This document shows, piece by piece, positions 1 through 6,424 of a DNA stretch of 6,424 nucleotides. Under the pieces are notes generated by a model, which was given only the letters and a program-made list of their open reading frames with translations, did not search any database and was not told where the DNA came from. How positions within the stretch are numbered: position 1 is the stretch's first letter; each line of letters opens with the position of its first letter. The position numbers were made by a program, and so were the translations under genes. Location of the stretch: contig CABUCP010000193.1 of NCBI GenBank assembly GCA_902490055.1, forward strand, positions 1-6,424, read 5' to 3'. Origin of the DNA: an uncultured Klebsiella sp. Lineage in GTDB: Bacteria > Pseudomonadota > Gammaproteobacteria > Enterobacterales > Enterobacteriaceae.

Positions 1-2
1 CG

Positions 3-53
3 TCGCGGTATTTACCGCGCGGTTTATCCATTCAAGTTAACTGTCCGTATTGA
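3..53 (+). CDS. chbR: Probable C-terminal tail of ChbR (partial, AraC-family regulator of the chb operon)
   Basis: This is the reading frame that starts at base 3 and ends at the TGA at 51-53, giving 16 residues that begin SRYLPRGL. The first two bases complete an NCG codon, which could be proline, so the tail could read TP-SRYLPR-L. That resembles the TPxSYRxxL end of AraC-family helix-turn-helix domains, and E. coli ChbR ends similarly (from memory). In E. coli chbR lies immediately upstream of chbF, so its end is expected here. ChbR both represses and, with chitobiose-6-phosphate, activates the chb operon. The other two forward frames fit less well: one stops at 38-40 with no AraC-like residues, and one runs far into chbF. 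Too little sequence is present for certainty. Confidence 0.5.
   Translation, partial: SRYLPRGLSIQVNCPY
4..19. repeat. Perfect 7-bp inverted repeat (CGCGGTA-TT-TACCGCG)
   Basis: Bases 4-10 and 13-19 are exact reverse complements around a two-base centre. It lies in the probable end of chbR, and no T-run follows, so it is not an intrinsic terminator. It could form a tight GC-rich hairpin in the operon mRNA between chbR and chbF, or be chance in coding sequence. A second, weaker inverted repeat (CTACG at 67-71, CGTAG at 78-82) sits closer to chbF. Confidence 0.4.
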
Positions 54-87
54 TGCGGAGAGCGGTCTACGTGCATGCGTAGCGCCT

Positions 88-95
88 AAGGGAGA
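88..95 (+). promoter_or_regulatory. Ribosome binding site of chbF
   Basis: AAGGGAGA lies five bases before the ATG at 101, a strong Shine-Dalgarno match that fixes the chbF start. I see no convincing promoter between the end of chbR and chbF, which agrees with co-transcription from the chb promoter upstream of the window. Confidence 0.8.
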
Positions 96-100
96 ATTAT

Positions 101-1447
101 ATGAGCCAGAAATTGAAAATCGTTACAATCGGCGGCGGCAGCAGCTATACCCCGGAATTACTGGAAGGTTTCCTCAAACGCTATCATGAACTACCGGTGA
201 CGGAATTATGGCTAGTGGACGTGGAAGAAGGGCAGGAGAAGCTCGATATTATCCACGCGCTCTGCCAACGAATGGTGGAAAAAGCCGGCGTGCCGATGAA
301 AGTCTATAAAACGCTGGATCGCCGCGCGGCGCTGGAAGGCGCAGACTTCGTAACCACTCAACTGCGCGTAGGTCAGCTGAAAGCGCGTGAAAAAGATGAA
401 CGTATTCCGCTAAGCCACGGCTATCTTGGCCAGGAAACCAACGGCGCTGGCGGCCTGTTTAAAGGGCTGCGTACTATCCCGGTGATTTTCGATATCGTTA
501 AGGATGTGCAGGAAATCTGCCCGGAGGCGTGGATCATCAACTTCACCAACCCGGCAGGTATGGTGACCGAAGCGGTGTATCGTCACACCAACTTTAAACG
601 CTTTATCGGCGTGTGCAACATTCCGATTGGCATGAAGATGTTCATCACCGACGTGCTGCAGCTGAGCCCGAGCGATGAGCTGAATATCGATCTGTTTGGC
701 CTCAACCACCTGGTTTTCGTTCGCGACGTGCTGGTCAATGGCGTTTCGCGCTTCGATGAGCTGCTGGACGGCGTTGCGTCAGGCCGCCTGACGGCGAACT
801 CGGTGAAAAATATCTTCGACTTGCCGTTTAGCGAAGGGCTGATTCGCTCGCTGCGCCTGATCCCTTGCTCGTACCTGCTCTATTACTTCAAGCCGAAAGA
901 GATGCTGGCGATTGAGATGGGTGAGTACTACAAAGGCGGCGCCCGCGCTCAGGTGGTCCAGAAGGTGGAGAAGCAGCTCTTCGAACTGTACAAAAATCCG
1001 GACCTGAATATTAAGCCGAAGGAGCTCGAACAGCGCGGCGGCGCTTACTACTCTGATGCCGCTTGCGAAGTGATCAACGCCATTTACAATGATAAGCAGG
1101 CCGAGCACTATGTGAACATCCCGCATCAGGGTCACGTTGATAATATTCCGGCCGACTGGGCGGTAGAAATGACCTGCACGCTGGGTCGCGATGGCGCGAA
1201 GCCGACCCCGCGGATCACCCATTTTGATGAGAAAGTGCTGGGGCTGATTTATACCATCAAGGGTTTTGAAGTGGCGGCCAGCCAGGCGGCCATCAGCGGC
1301 GAGCTCAATGACGTGCTGCTGGCGCTGAATTTAAGCCCGCTGATTCATTCAGATCGCGATGCCGAACAGCTGGCACGGGAAATGATCCTTGCCCATGAGA
1401 AGTGGCTGCCAAACTTTGCAGCAACCATCGAAAAACTGAAACAGTAA
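101..1447 (+). CDS. chbF: 6-phospho-beta-glucosidase ChbF (glycoside hydrolase family 4)
   Basis: A cytoplasmic enzyme that splits phosphorylated chitobiose, after its deacetylation by ChbG, and also cellobiose-6-phosphate, into a sugar and a sugar 6-phosphate. GH4 enzymes use NAD+ and a divalent metal (usually Mn2+) in a redox-elimination mechanism. The 448-residue protein matches the family length (E. coli ChbF is 450). Visible motifs are the N-terminal Rossmann nucleotide loop GGGSSYTPEL (11-20), INFTNP (146-151), the predicted metal ligands C172 in GVCNIP and H203 in GLNH, and a tyrosine-rich IPCSYLLYYF segment (254-263) expected to hold the catalytic base. The sequence is intact and closely similar to E. 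coli ChbF throughout. The start is set by a strong ribosome binding site. It lies 12 bases before chbG on the same strand, so the two are co-transcribed. A generic celF label would mean the same protein. Confidence 0.96.
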   Translation: MSQKLKIVTIGGGSSYTPELLEGFLKRYHELPVTELWLVDVEEGQEKLDIIHALCQRMVEKAGVPMKVYKTLDRRAALEGADFVTTQLRVGQLKAREKDERIPLSHGYLGQETNGAGGLFKGLRTIPVIFDIVKDVQEICPEAWIINFTNPAGMVTEAVYRHTNFKRFIGVCNIPIGMKMFITDVLQLSPSDELNIDLFGLNHLVFVRDVLVNGVSRFDELLDGVASGRLTANSVKNIFDLPFSEGLIRSLRLIPCSYLLYYFKPKEMLAIEMGEYYKGGARAQVVQKVEKQLFELYKNPDLNIKPKELEQRGGAYYSDAACEVINAIYNDKQAEHYVNIPHQGHVDNIPADWAVEMTCTLGRDGAKPTPRITHFDEKVLGLIYTIKGFEVAASQAAISGELNDVLLALNLSPLIHSDRDAEQLAREMILAHEKWLPNFAATIEKLKQ

Positions 1448-1448
1448 C

Positions 1449-1456
1449 GGGGGCGG
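1449..1456 (+). promoter_or_regulatory. G-rich ribosome binding site of chbG
   Basis: GGGGGCGG fills most of the 12-base gap between the chbF stop and the chbG ATG at 1460. It is a weak Shine-Dalgarno match, without AGGAG, so chbG may depend partly on ribosomes finishing chbF (translational coupling, inferred from spacing). Confidence 0.5.
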
Positions 1457-1459
1457 CTG

Positions 1460-2218
1460 ATGGAACGCGTATTGATCGTTAATGCCGATGATTTTGGCCT
1501 GAGCAAGGGGCAGAACTACGGCATTATCGAAGCCTGCAAGAACGGACTGGTGACGTCGACCACGGCATTGGTTAACGGCGCGGCTATCGGCCACGCCGCC
1601 CAACTGAGCCGCAGCCTGCCTGAACTGGCGGTTGGTATGCACTTTGCGCTGACGCTGGGGGAGCCGCTATCGGCGATGCCGGGGTTAACGCGCGAAGGGC
1701 GGTTGGGCAAATGGATTTGGCAGATGGCGGAAGAGGATAGCCTGCCGTTGGATGAGATAGCCCACGAACTGGAATGTCAGTATCGTCGTTTTATCGAGCT
1801 CTTTGGCTGCGAACCCACGCATATCGACAGTCACCACCACGTACATATGATTGCGCAAATTTATCCTATCGTCGCCGCTTTTGCTTGCGACAAGGGAGTC
1901 GCTTTGCGCATCGACCGTCAGGTGGCGGAACTGAGCGGCCTTGAACAAGATGCGGCGCGAAGTAGCGCTGGCTTTAGCAGCGAGTTTTACGGCGAAGCGG
2001 TTTCCGAGGCGTTGTTCCTGCAAACGCTGGATGCGTCAATCGAACGGCAGGAAAACTCGCTGGAAGTGATGTGTCATCCGGCGTTTGTCGATAACACCAT
2101 TATGGGCAGCGCCTACTGCTATCCGCGCCTGACGGAACTGGAGGTATTGACCTCCGGGGCATTGAAATACGCGGTGGCGGAACGCGGCTACCGGCTCGGT
2201 AGCTATCGCGACGTGTAA
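1460..2218 (+). CDS. chbG: Chitooligosaccharide deacetylase ChbG (YdjC family)
   Basis: A cytoplasmic metal-dependent deacetylase that removes one acetyl group from phosphorylated chitobiose and chitotriose. In E. coli this step is needed both for recognition of the inducer by ChbR and for hydrolysis by ChbF. The 252-residue protein is close to the E. coli length (249 from memory). Visible motifs are NADDFG at 8-13 (D10 and D11, catalytic and metal-binding acids), GMHF with H61, DSHHHVH with D123 and H125, and CHPAF with H206. H61 and H125 fall at the positions known as metal ligands in E. coli ChbG. The C-terminus, ending [10 protein letters not shown], is as in E. coli. The middle part, about residues 150-170, is the most divergent. 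Two stop codons follow in tandem (TAA TAA), then an intrinsic terminator, so chbG is the last gene of the operon. Confidence 0.96.
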   Translation: MERVLIVNADDFGLSKGQNYGIIEACKNGLVTSTTALVNGAAIGHAAQLSRSLPELAVGMHFALTLGEPLSAMPGLTREGRLGKWIWQMAEEDSLPLDEIAHELECQYRRFIELFGCEPTHIDSHHHVHMIAQIYPIVAAFACDKGVALRIDRQVAELSGLEQDAARSSAGFSSEFYGEAVSEALFLQTLDASIERQENSLEVMCHPAFVDNTIMGSAYCYPRLTELEVLTSGALKYAVAERGYRLGSYRDV

Positions 2219-2226
2219 TAAGAGCG

Positions 2227-2260
2227 AAGCCCGGCAGCGCTGAACCGCCGGGCTTTTTTT
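2227..2260 (+). terminator. Intrinsic terminator of the chb operon
   Basis: A perfect 9-bp stem, AAGCCCGGC (2227-2235) with GCCGGGCTT (2247-2255), an 11-base loop, and a run of seven T ending at 2260. It starts eight bases after the chbG stop. Read from the katE side the same hairpin forms, but the bases after it (CGCTCTTATT) are a poor U-tract, so it should terminate chb transcripts better than katE transcripts. The T-tract ends on the first base of the katE stop codon. Confidence 0.9.
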
Positions 2261-4518
2261 CATGCGGGGATGACCGCAACTTTGCGGCTTCTTGACCAGA
2301 CGCGATGCGCCGCCAGCAGCGCCAGTAGCTTATCGACGCTAAGCGTGTCCACGGCGTCGCACGCGATAACGCCTTCTTCCCCATCAGATGGCGCTTGTAG
2401 CAGTGACGTAAACTGCCGCGCGTCGCCGGCGAGCACTATCGGCTTCAGATGCTTATAGGCTTCCAGTAAGTAGTAACGCGCATCGCCGTTATCACGGATG
2501 CTGTTTATATCCCCACCGGGAACGATAACGGCATCAACGGTTAGCGATGGTGAACCGGCGAAGGTTCCGGCGATTGGTAACCGTGAGCCATCATCCGCAC
2601 TCGCTTCACCCATACGTGAATAGAGCAGTTTGCTGTGAACGCCTCTGGCCTGTAGCGCTTGTAGCAGGTTGAGCACGTCCTGCGCGCAGGTGTTGTCGTT
2701 GAGGAGTACCGCCACGACGCGTCCCTTCACATCACACTCGCCGTCAGCATACAGGCTTAGGCTCGGATCTTTCTCGACGCCGTTTACCGGGCTGGGTGGG
2801 GTAATATTGCGCTGTTCCTCAGTCAGTTCAATACCGAGATTTTGGGCTACCGCTTCAGCTAGCGCAGTATCAATGCGCGCAAGATGATCGACGACCCGTT
2901 CGCGGATCCACACTCTGACGACTTTACTGAGCTCAAAGCTGAAGCCGCCGATGATGTGTTGTTGCTCAATTGGCGTCTGGCTGAGCCAGAACAAGCGAGG
3001 ATGGGCGTAATACTCGCCGAACGATGGACTACGGTTCCGGATCTTCTCGCCATCAACCCGTTCCGCCAGCGATTCAAAGCCACCTCGTTTTGGCCCCGGC
3101 GGCGTTTCGCGCGGCCAGTTGTCATTAATAGAATTTGGTTCGTAATTCGCAGGATTTGTATCTATATCCATTCGGTGCATGCCGTCGCGCTGGAAGTTGT
3201 GATACGGGCAGGTAGGGCGGTTGATCGGGATTTCATGAAAATTCGGCCCACCCAGGCGGCTAATTTGCGTGTCGGTGTAGGAGAACAGTCGCCCTTGTAG
3301 TAGCGGGTCGTTACTAAAATCGATTCCCGGAACAATATGGCCGGGATGGAATGCCGCCTGCTCGTTCTCGGCAAAGAAGTTATCCGGGTTGCGGTTAAGC
3401 ACCATTTTACCGACCCGCTGAACCGGAACCAGCGCTTCGGGAATTAACTTAGTCGGATCCAGCAGGTCAAAGTCGAAAGCGAACTCGTTTTCCTGCGGAA
3501 TTAACTGCAGGCCGAGTTCAAATTCCGGATAGTCGCCGGCTTCGATGGCTTCCCACAGATCGCGGCGATGAAAATCCGGGTCGCGGCCGGTCAATTTCTG
3601 CGCTTCATCCCACACTAACGATGCTTTACCGGCGAGAGGTTTCCAGTGGAAGCGAACAAACGTGGCTTTGCCGTCAGCATTTATCAGGCGGAAGGTATGA
3701 ATGCCGAACCCTTCCATCGTGCGATAGCTGCGCGGTAAACCACGATCGGACATGGCCCACATCACGTTATGCAGCGTTTCCGGCTGCAGCGAAACATAGT
3801 CCCAGAAAGTATCATGGGCGCTTTGCCCCTGTGGAACAGCCCAGTGCGGCTCCGGTTTTACCGCGTGGACAAAATCGGGAAACTTCATCGCATCCTGAAT
3901 AAAGAAGACCGGCGTGTTATTGCCTACCAGGTCGAAAATGCCCTCTTCAGTATAGAATTTGGTGGCAAAGCCGCGAATATCGCGAACGGTATCAGCTGAA
4001 CCCGCGCCGCCCTGAACGGTTGAAAAACGCACAAAGACAGGGGTGATTTTTTCCGCCGCGGAGAGAAAATCGGCTTTAGTTATCTCTTTGAGGTTTTTGT
4101 AAGGTTGAAAGTAGCCGTGAGCGGCGGAACCGCGAGCGTGTACGATCCGCTCCGGAATGCGCTCGTGGTCAAAATGGGTAATTTTCTCGCGCAGGATAAA
4201 ATCTTCCAGCAAGGTTGGCCCGCGATTGCCCGCGCGCAAGGAGTTCTGATCGTCAGCGATGCGTACGCCTTGGTTAGTGGTGAGCGGGAAGTTTTCGCCG
4301 CCTTTACGCTGTGGCTCAAGAGTATCTAATTTTATGCTGTGGGTATCCGGGGCTTTCAGGCTGCCCGGCGCGGTTGGTTCTTCTCCGGGCGCGGTTGGCT
4401 GAGGAGTTGGGCGCCACTCCCTGTCTTCTGGCGCTAACGAATCGAGGCCCGGTTTTGCTTCATCGCTATCCTGCACCGGAGCCCGTCGGCTATGTGGGTC
4501 GTGGTGTTTTTCTGACAT
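2260..4518 (-). CDS. katE: Monofunctional heme catalase HPII (large-subunit catalase KatE)
   Basis: Converts hydrogen peroxide to water and oxygen in the cytoplasm; HPII is a tetramer carrying heme d and is the main stationary-phase catalase. The protein is 752 residues from the chosen start (E. coli 753). Domains in order: a polar, proline-rich N-terminal arm (1-80), the catalase core (about 80-570), and a flavodoxin/DJ-1-like C-terminal domain (about 598-752) typical of large-subunit catalases. Visible residues are the distal histidine H127 in [11 protein letters not shown]200 in GNNTP, the heme-ligand tyrosine Y414 in RLFSYTDTQ, and H391, which corresponds to E. coli H392, covalently linked to that tyrosine. 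In the C-terminal domain the position of the DJ-1/PfpI nucleophile reads LAGDA, without cysteine, so no hydrolase activity is expected. An in-frame ATG at 4537-4539 would add seven residues but lacks a ribosome binding site. The ATG at 4516-4518 has AGGAG eight bases upstream and gives MSEKHH, close to the E. coli start. The frame is intact. Confidence 0.97.
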   Translation of the reverse strand: MSEKHHDPHSRRAPVQDSDEAKPGLDSLAPEDREWRPTPQPTAPGEEPTAPGSLKAPDTHSIKLDTLEPQRKGGENFPLTTNQGVRIADDQNSLRAGNRGPTLLEDFILREKITHFDHERIPERIVHARGSAAHGYFQPYKNLKEITKADFLSAAEKITPVFVRFSTVQGGAGSADTVRDIRGFATKFYTEEGIFDLVGNNTPVFFIQDAMKFPDFVHAVKPEPHWAVPQGQSAHDTFWDYVSLQPETLHNVMWAMSDRGLPRSYRTMEGFGIHTFRLINADGKATFVRFHWKPLAGKASLVWDEAQKLTGRDPDFHRRDLWEAIEAGDYPEFELGLQLIPQENEFAFDFDLLDPTKLIPEALVPVQRVGKMVLNRNPDNFFAENEQAAFHPGHIVPGIDFSNDPLLQGRLFSYTDTQISRLGGPNFHEIPINRPTCPYHNFQRDGMHRMDIDTNPANYEPNSINDNWPRETPPGPKRGGFESLAERVDGEKIRNRSPSFGEYYAHPRLFWLSQTPIEQQHIIGGFSFELSKVVRVWIRERVVDHLARIDTALAEAVAQNLGIELTEEQRNITPPSPVNGVEKDPSLSLYADGECDVKGRVVAVLLNDNTCAQDVLNLLQALQARGVHSKLLYSRMGEASADDGSRLPIAGTFAGSPSLTVDAVIVPGGDINSIRDNGDARYYLLEAYKHLKPIVLAGDARQFTSLLQAPSDGEEGVIACDAVDTLSVDKLLALLAAHRVWSRSRKVAVIPA

Positions 4519-4526
4519 CTGCTCGT

Positions 4527-4531
4527 CTCCT
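4527..4531 (-). promoter_or_regulatory. Ribosome binding site that decides the katE start
   Basis: On the minus strand AGGAG lies eight bases before the ATG at 4518. The upstream ATG at 4539 is preceded by TTTTAGCA, with no Shine-Dalgarno match, and this AGGAG would fall inside its reading frame. The downstream start is therefore preferred. Confidence 0.8.
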
Positions 4532-4573
4532 GCTTTCATTGCTAAAAGTGGTCGTTGCTAAACCAAAACCCTT

Positions 4574-4605
4574 CTAACTATAGAACATTGTGCTGGGTAT
4601 GCCGG
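4574..4605 (-). promoter_or_regulatory. Candidate sigma-S promoter of katE
   Basis: On the minus strand TCTATAGTTAG (4574-4584) closely resembles the extended -10 element of stationary-phase (RpoS) promoters, TCTATACTTAA. The -10 hexamer is TATAGT (4577-4582). Seventeen bases upstream is CCGGCA (4600-4605), a poor -35, which is acceptable for sigma-S. Transcription would start near 4570, giving a leader of roughly 50 bases before the chosen katE start. katE is a classic RpoS-dependent gene in E. coli. The position is inferred from sequence only. Confidence 0.6.
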
Positions 4606-4627
4606 ACAGAGAAGAATAGAGTTATCC

Positions 4628-4682
4628 TAAAATGCGCACCAGCCCGTAGGGGGCGACGACAGGGGGCACAATCGGCTATGAT
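4628..4682 (+). promoter_or_regulatory. Possible cedA promoter region with G-tracts
   Basis: The divergent katE-cedA space must hold the cedA promoter, but no strong one is obvious. Two -10-like hexamers are present on the plus strand: TAAAAT (4628-4633), with a partial -35 CGGACA (4603-4608) at a long 19-base spacing, and TATGAT (4677-4682), with no good -35. Between and after them are three G-tracts at 4649-4653, 4662-4666 and 4684-4687. They are too few for a standard four-tract quadruplex. Either hexamer, or an activator-dependent promoter, is possible. Confidence 0.25.
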
Positions 4683-4723
4683 AGGGGTTTATGTTCCCGC
4701 TTTGCTTAGTGAATCCATCTGTT

Positions 4724-4963
4724 ATGAAATCATTGCGCCAACAAAATCGCCCTGTCATTAGCTACGTGCCGCGCGTCGAGCCTGCGCCGCCGGAGCATGC
4801 CGTGAAAATGGACCATTTTCGTGATGTCTGGATCTTACGTGGGAAGTATGTCGCCTTCGTGCTGATGGGTGAGCATTTCCGCCGTTCACCGGCGTTTACC
4901 GTTCCTGAATCGGCGCAGCGCTGGGCCAATCAGGTACGCCAGGATGGCGAAATAGAAGCCTGA
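4724..4963 (+). CDS. cedA: Cell division modulator CedA
   Basis: A small basic protein of 79 residues (E. coli CedA is about 80) that binds double-stranded DNA and RNA polymerase. It was first found because it restores division in E. coli cells that over-initiate replication. The match to E. coli CedA as I remember it is nearly continuous: LRQQNR near the N-terminus, then ISYVPR, EPAPPEHA, FRDVW, LRGKYVAFVLMGE, SPAFTVPESAQRWANQ. It folds as a compact three-stranded sheet with one helix and has no membrane segment. The ATG at 4724 gives MKSLRQQNR, like E. coli, but its ribosome binding site is weak (AGTGAA at 4708-4713). An in-frame ATG at 4691 would add 11 hydrophobic residues (MFPLCLVNPSV) and has AGGGG only three bases away, too close to be efficient. 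It is transcribed away from katE and ends at a shared terminator with tcyP. Confidence 0.93.
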   Translation: MKSLRQQNRPVISYVPRVEPAPPEHAVKMDHFRDVWILRGKYVAFVLMGEHFRRSPAFTVPESAQRWANQVRQDGEIEA

Positions 4964-4977
4964 GTTAAAACAGAAAT

Positions 4978-5009
4978 AAAAAAACCGCTGAAATATCAGC
5001 GGTTTTTTT
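4978..5009. terminator. Bidirectional intrinsic terminator between cedA and tcyP
   Basis: A7-CCGCTGA (4978-4991), the loop AATA, then TCAGCGG-T7 (4996-5009) form a perfect 14-bp palindromic stem. The A- and T-runs give a U-tract on either strand, so it can end both the cedA transcript (+) and the tcyP transcript (-). It starts 14 bases after the cedA stop and lies 13 bases from the tcyP stop codon. Confidence 0.93.
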
Positions 5010-5022
5010 GTGCCCGGTAGCG

Positions 5023-6414
5023 TTAACGGTGCGCCAGCTCGGCGTCCTCTTCGCTATCGAGAATGGTTTTGTCGGTCTGGCGCAGCCATTGGCTGGTCAG
5101 GGTACCGGCGGTCATTGAGCCATTAACGTTTAACGCGGTGCGGCCCATATCGATCAGCGGCTCGACGGAAATCAGTAGAGCGACCAGCGTCACCGGCAGG
5201 CCCATCGCCGGCAGTACGATCAGGGCGGCGAAGGTTGCGCCGCCGCCTACGCCGGCAACGCCTGCCGAGCTGACGGTAACAATACCGACCAGGGTGGCAA
5301 TCCACATCGGATCCAGCGGGTTGATGCCAACGGTTGGCGCGACCATCACGGCCAGCATCGCCGGATAGATACCGGCACAACCGTTCTGGCCAATCGTCGC
5401 GCCGAAAGAGGCGGAGAAGCTGGCGATTGATTCCGGCACGCCCAGACGGCGAGTCTGCGCTTCCACGTTCAACGGGATAGACGCGGCGCTGGAACGGCTG
5501 GTAAAGGCGAAGGTAATCACCGGCCACACTTTACGGAAGTACTTCAGCGGGCTTACGCCGTTGACCGCCAACAGCAGGCCGTGCACCACAAACATGATGC
5601 CCAGCGCAATATAGGATGCCACCACAAAACCGCCGAGCTTGATGATGTCTTGCAGGTTAGAACCGGCAACCACTTTGGTCATCAGCGCCAGCACGCCGTA
5701 TGGCGTCAATTGCATGACCAGACGCACCAGTTTCATTACCCAGCCCTGCAGAGTATCGATGGCGGTCAGGACGCGTTGGCCTTTTTCGACGTCGTCTTTC
5801 AGCAGTTTCAGCGCAGCAACGCCGAGGAATGCCGAGAAAATAACGATGCTGATGATTGACGTCGGATTCGCGCCGGTCAGGTCAGCAAACGGGTTTTTCG
5901 GCACGAAGGAGAGGATCAACTGCGGAACGCTGAGATCGGATACCTTGCCGACGTAGTTGCTCTGGATCGCATTGAGGCGCGCCGTTTCCGCGCTGCCCTG
6001 CACCAGGCCTTCAGCAGTCAGGCCAAACATGTTGGTCACCAGTACGCCGACCAGCGCGGCGATAAGGGTGGTGAACAGCAGGGTGCCGATGCTCAGGAAG
6101 CTGATCTTACCCAGCTGCGAGGCATTGTGCAGGCGTGCGACCGCACTCAGAATCGAGGCGAAAACCAGCGGCATGACGATCATCTGCAGCAGTTGGACAT
6201 AGCCGTTGCCGACGATATTGAACCACTGAATAGAATCCTTCAGCACCTGGCTCTCGGATCCATAAATCAGCTGCAGTCCGAGCCCAAAGATGACGCCGGC
6301 GACGAGGCCGACCAGTACTTTTTTAGCGAGGCTCCACTGTTTGTGGCGGGTTTGGGCCAGCGCCAACAGCAAAACCGCGAACACGACTACGTTCGCTATT
6401 AATGGAAAATTCAT
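5023..6414 (-). CDS. tcyP: L-cystine:cation symporter TcyP (DAACS family)
   Basis: An inner-membrane secondary transporter that takes up L-cystine; in E. coli (formerly YdjN) it is one of two cystine uptake systems and belongs to the CysB sulfur regulon. The 463-residue length equals the E. coli protein and similarity is very high throughout. The glutamate-transporter fold is expected, with eight membrane helices and two re-entrant hairpins. Visible are hydrophobic helices at about 3-20, 31-51, 68-92 and 109-130, the serine-rich hairpin 1 motif [10 protein letters not shown] (305-314), the helix 7 NGCAG motif (344-348) that replaces NMDGT of glutamate transporters, glycine-rich hairpin 2 (about 384-406), and the helix 8 substrate motif DMGRTALN (422-429). 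The C-terminus is acidic. The ATG at 6412-6414 is supported by GAGA (6421-6424) six bases upstream, although the site is cut by the window edge. Its promoter lies outside, so CysB control cannot be examined here. Confidence 0.96.
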   Translation of the reverse strand: MNFPLIANVVVFAVLLLALAQTRHKQWSLAKKVLVGLVAGVIFGLGLQLIYGSESQVLKDSIQWFNIVGNGYVQLLQMIVMPLVFASILSAVARLHNASQLGKISFLSIGTLLFTTLIAALVGVLVTNMFGLTAEGLVQGSAETARLNAIQSNYVGKVSDLSVPQLILSFVPKNPFADLTGANPTSIISIVIFSAFLGVAALKLLKDDVEKGQRVLTAIDTLQGWVMKLVRLVMQLTPYGVLALMTKVVAGSNLQDIIKLGGFVVASYIALGIMFVVHGLLLAVNGVSPLKYFRKVWPVITFAFTSRSSAASIPLNVEAQTRRLGVPESIASFSASFGATIGQNGCAGIYPAMLAVMVAPTVGINPLDPMWIATLVGIVTVSSAGVAGVGGGATFAALIVLPAMGLPVTLVALLISVEPLIDMGRTALNVNGSMTAGTLTSQWLRQTDKTILDSEEDAELAHR

Positions 6415-6424
6415 CCCCGTTCTC

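Noticed and set aside
779..1222. Open frame of 147 codons on the minus strand inside chbF
   Set aside because: It is antisense to a fully conserved GH4 gene, without a ribosome site or promoter, and is most likely a shadow.
2884..3300. Open frame of 138 codons on the plus strand, antisense to katE
   Set aside because: It lies wholly inside katE, whose protein is conserved through this region. There is no ribosome site and the translation shows no recognisable domain. Such frames are common opposite GC-rich genes.
4649..4687. G-quadruplex in the cedA leader
   Set aside because: Only three G-tracts are present and the last gap is long, so the standard four-tract pattern is not met.
4555..4761. 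Open frame of 68 codons across the katE-cedA intergenic region
   Set aside because: It overlaps the cedA start in another frame and the katE promoter, has no ribosome site, and its product resembles nothing I know.
5123..5527. Open frame of 134 codons on the minus strand in another frame of tcyP
   Set aside because: The translation is arginine-rich and low in complexity, typical of a frame-shifted reading of a GC-rich gene; tcyP itself is intact and conserved.
1..6424. A previously undescribed system, mobile element or defence island
   Set aside because: Every substantial gene is a recognised core enterobacterial gene in the expected order, with intact motifs. No transposase, integrase, attachment repeat or CRISPR repeat is visible.

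Overview
The window looks like chromosome of a gammaproteobacterium in the Enterobacterales, close to Klebsiella, Raoultella or Enterobacter. This rests on gene order, near-identical protein motifs to the E. coli genes as I remember them, and moderately GC-rich codon use. It is a conserved core region. I see no mobile element, CRISPR array, tRNA, rRNA or unknown gene cassette, and no previously undescribed system.

Layout, left to right. Positions 3-53 probably hold the last codons of chbR, the AraC-type regulator of chitobiose use. chbF (101-1447, +), an NAD- and metal-dependent 6-phospho-beta-glucosidase, follows, and after 12 bases chbG (1460-2218, +), the chitooligosaccharide deacetylase. 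These form the distal end of a chbBCARFG-type operon. The operon ends at a strong intrinsic terminator (2227-2260) whose T-tract touches the stop codon of katE, which is read toward it from the other strand.

katE (2260-4518, -) encodes the large-subunit stationary-phase catalase HPII, with a candidate sigma-S promoter just upstream. It is divergent from cedA (4724-4963, +), a small DNA- and RNA-polymerase-binding cell division modulator. A symmetric bidirectional terminator (4978-5009) lies between cedA and the convergent tcyP (5023-6414, -), an L-cystine symporter.

Functionally there are three units. The chb genes import, deacetylate and hydrolyse phosphorylated chitin disaccharide. katE removes hydrogen peroxide in stationary phase. 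tcyP brings in cystine, which also bears on redox balance. cedA is an independent regulator. Compared with E. coli K-12, the gene ydjO that I recall between cedA and tcyP is missing, and the two genes are only 59 bases apart. The intergenic spaces are otherwise short; the longest is the 205-base katE-cedA divergent region, described under its regulatory entries.
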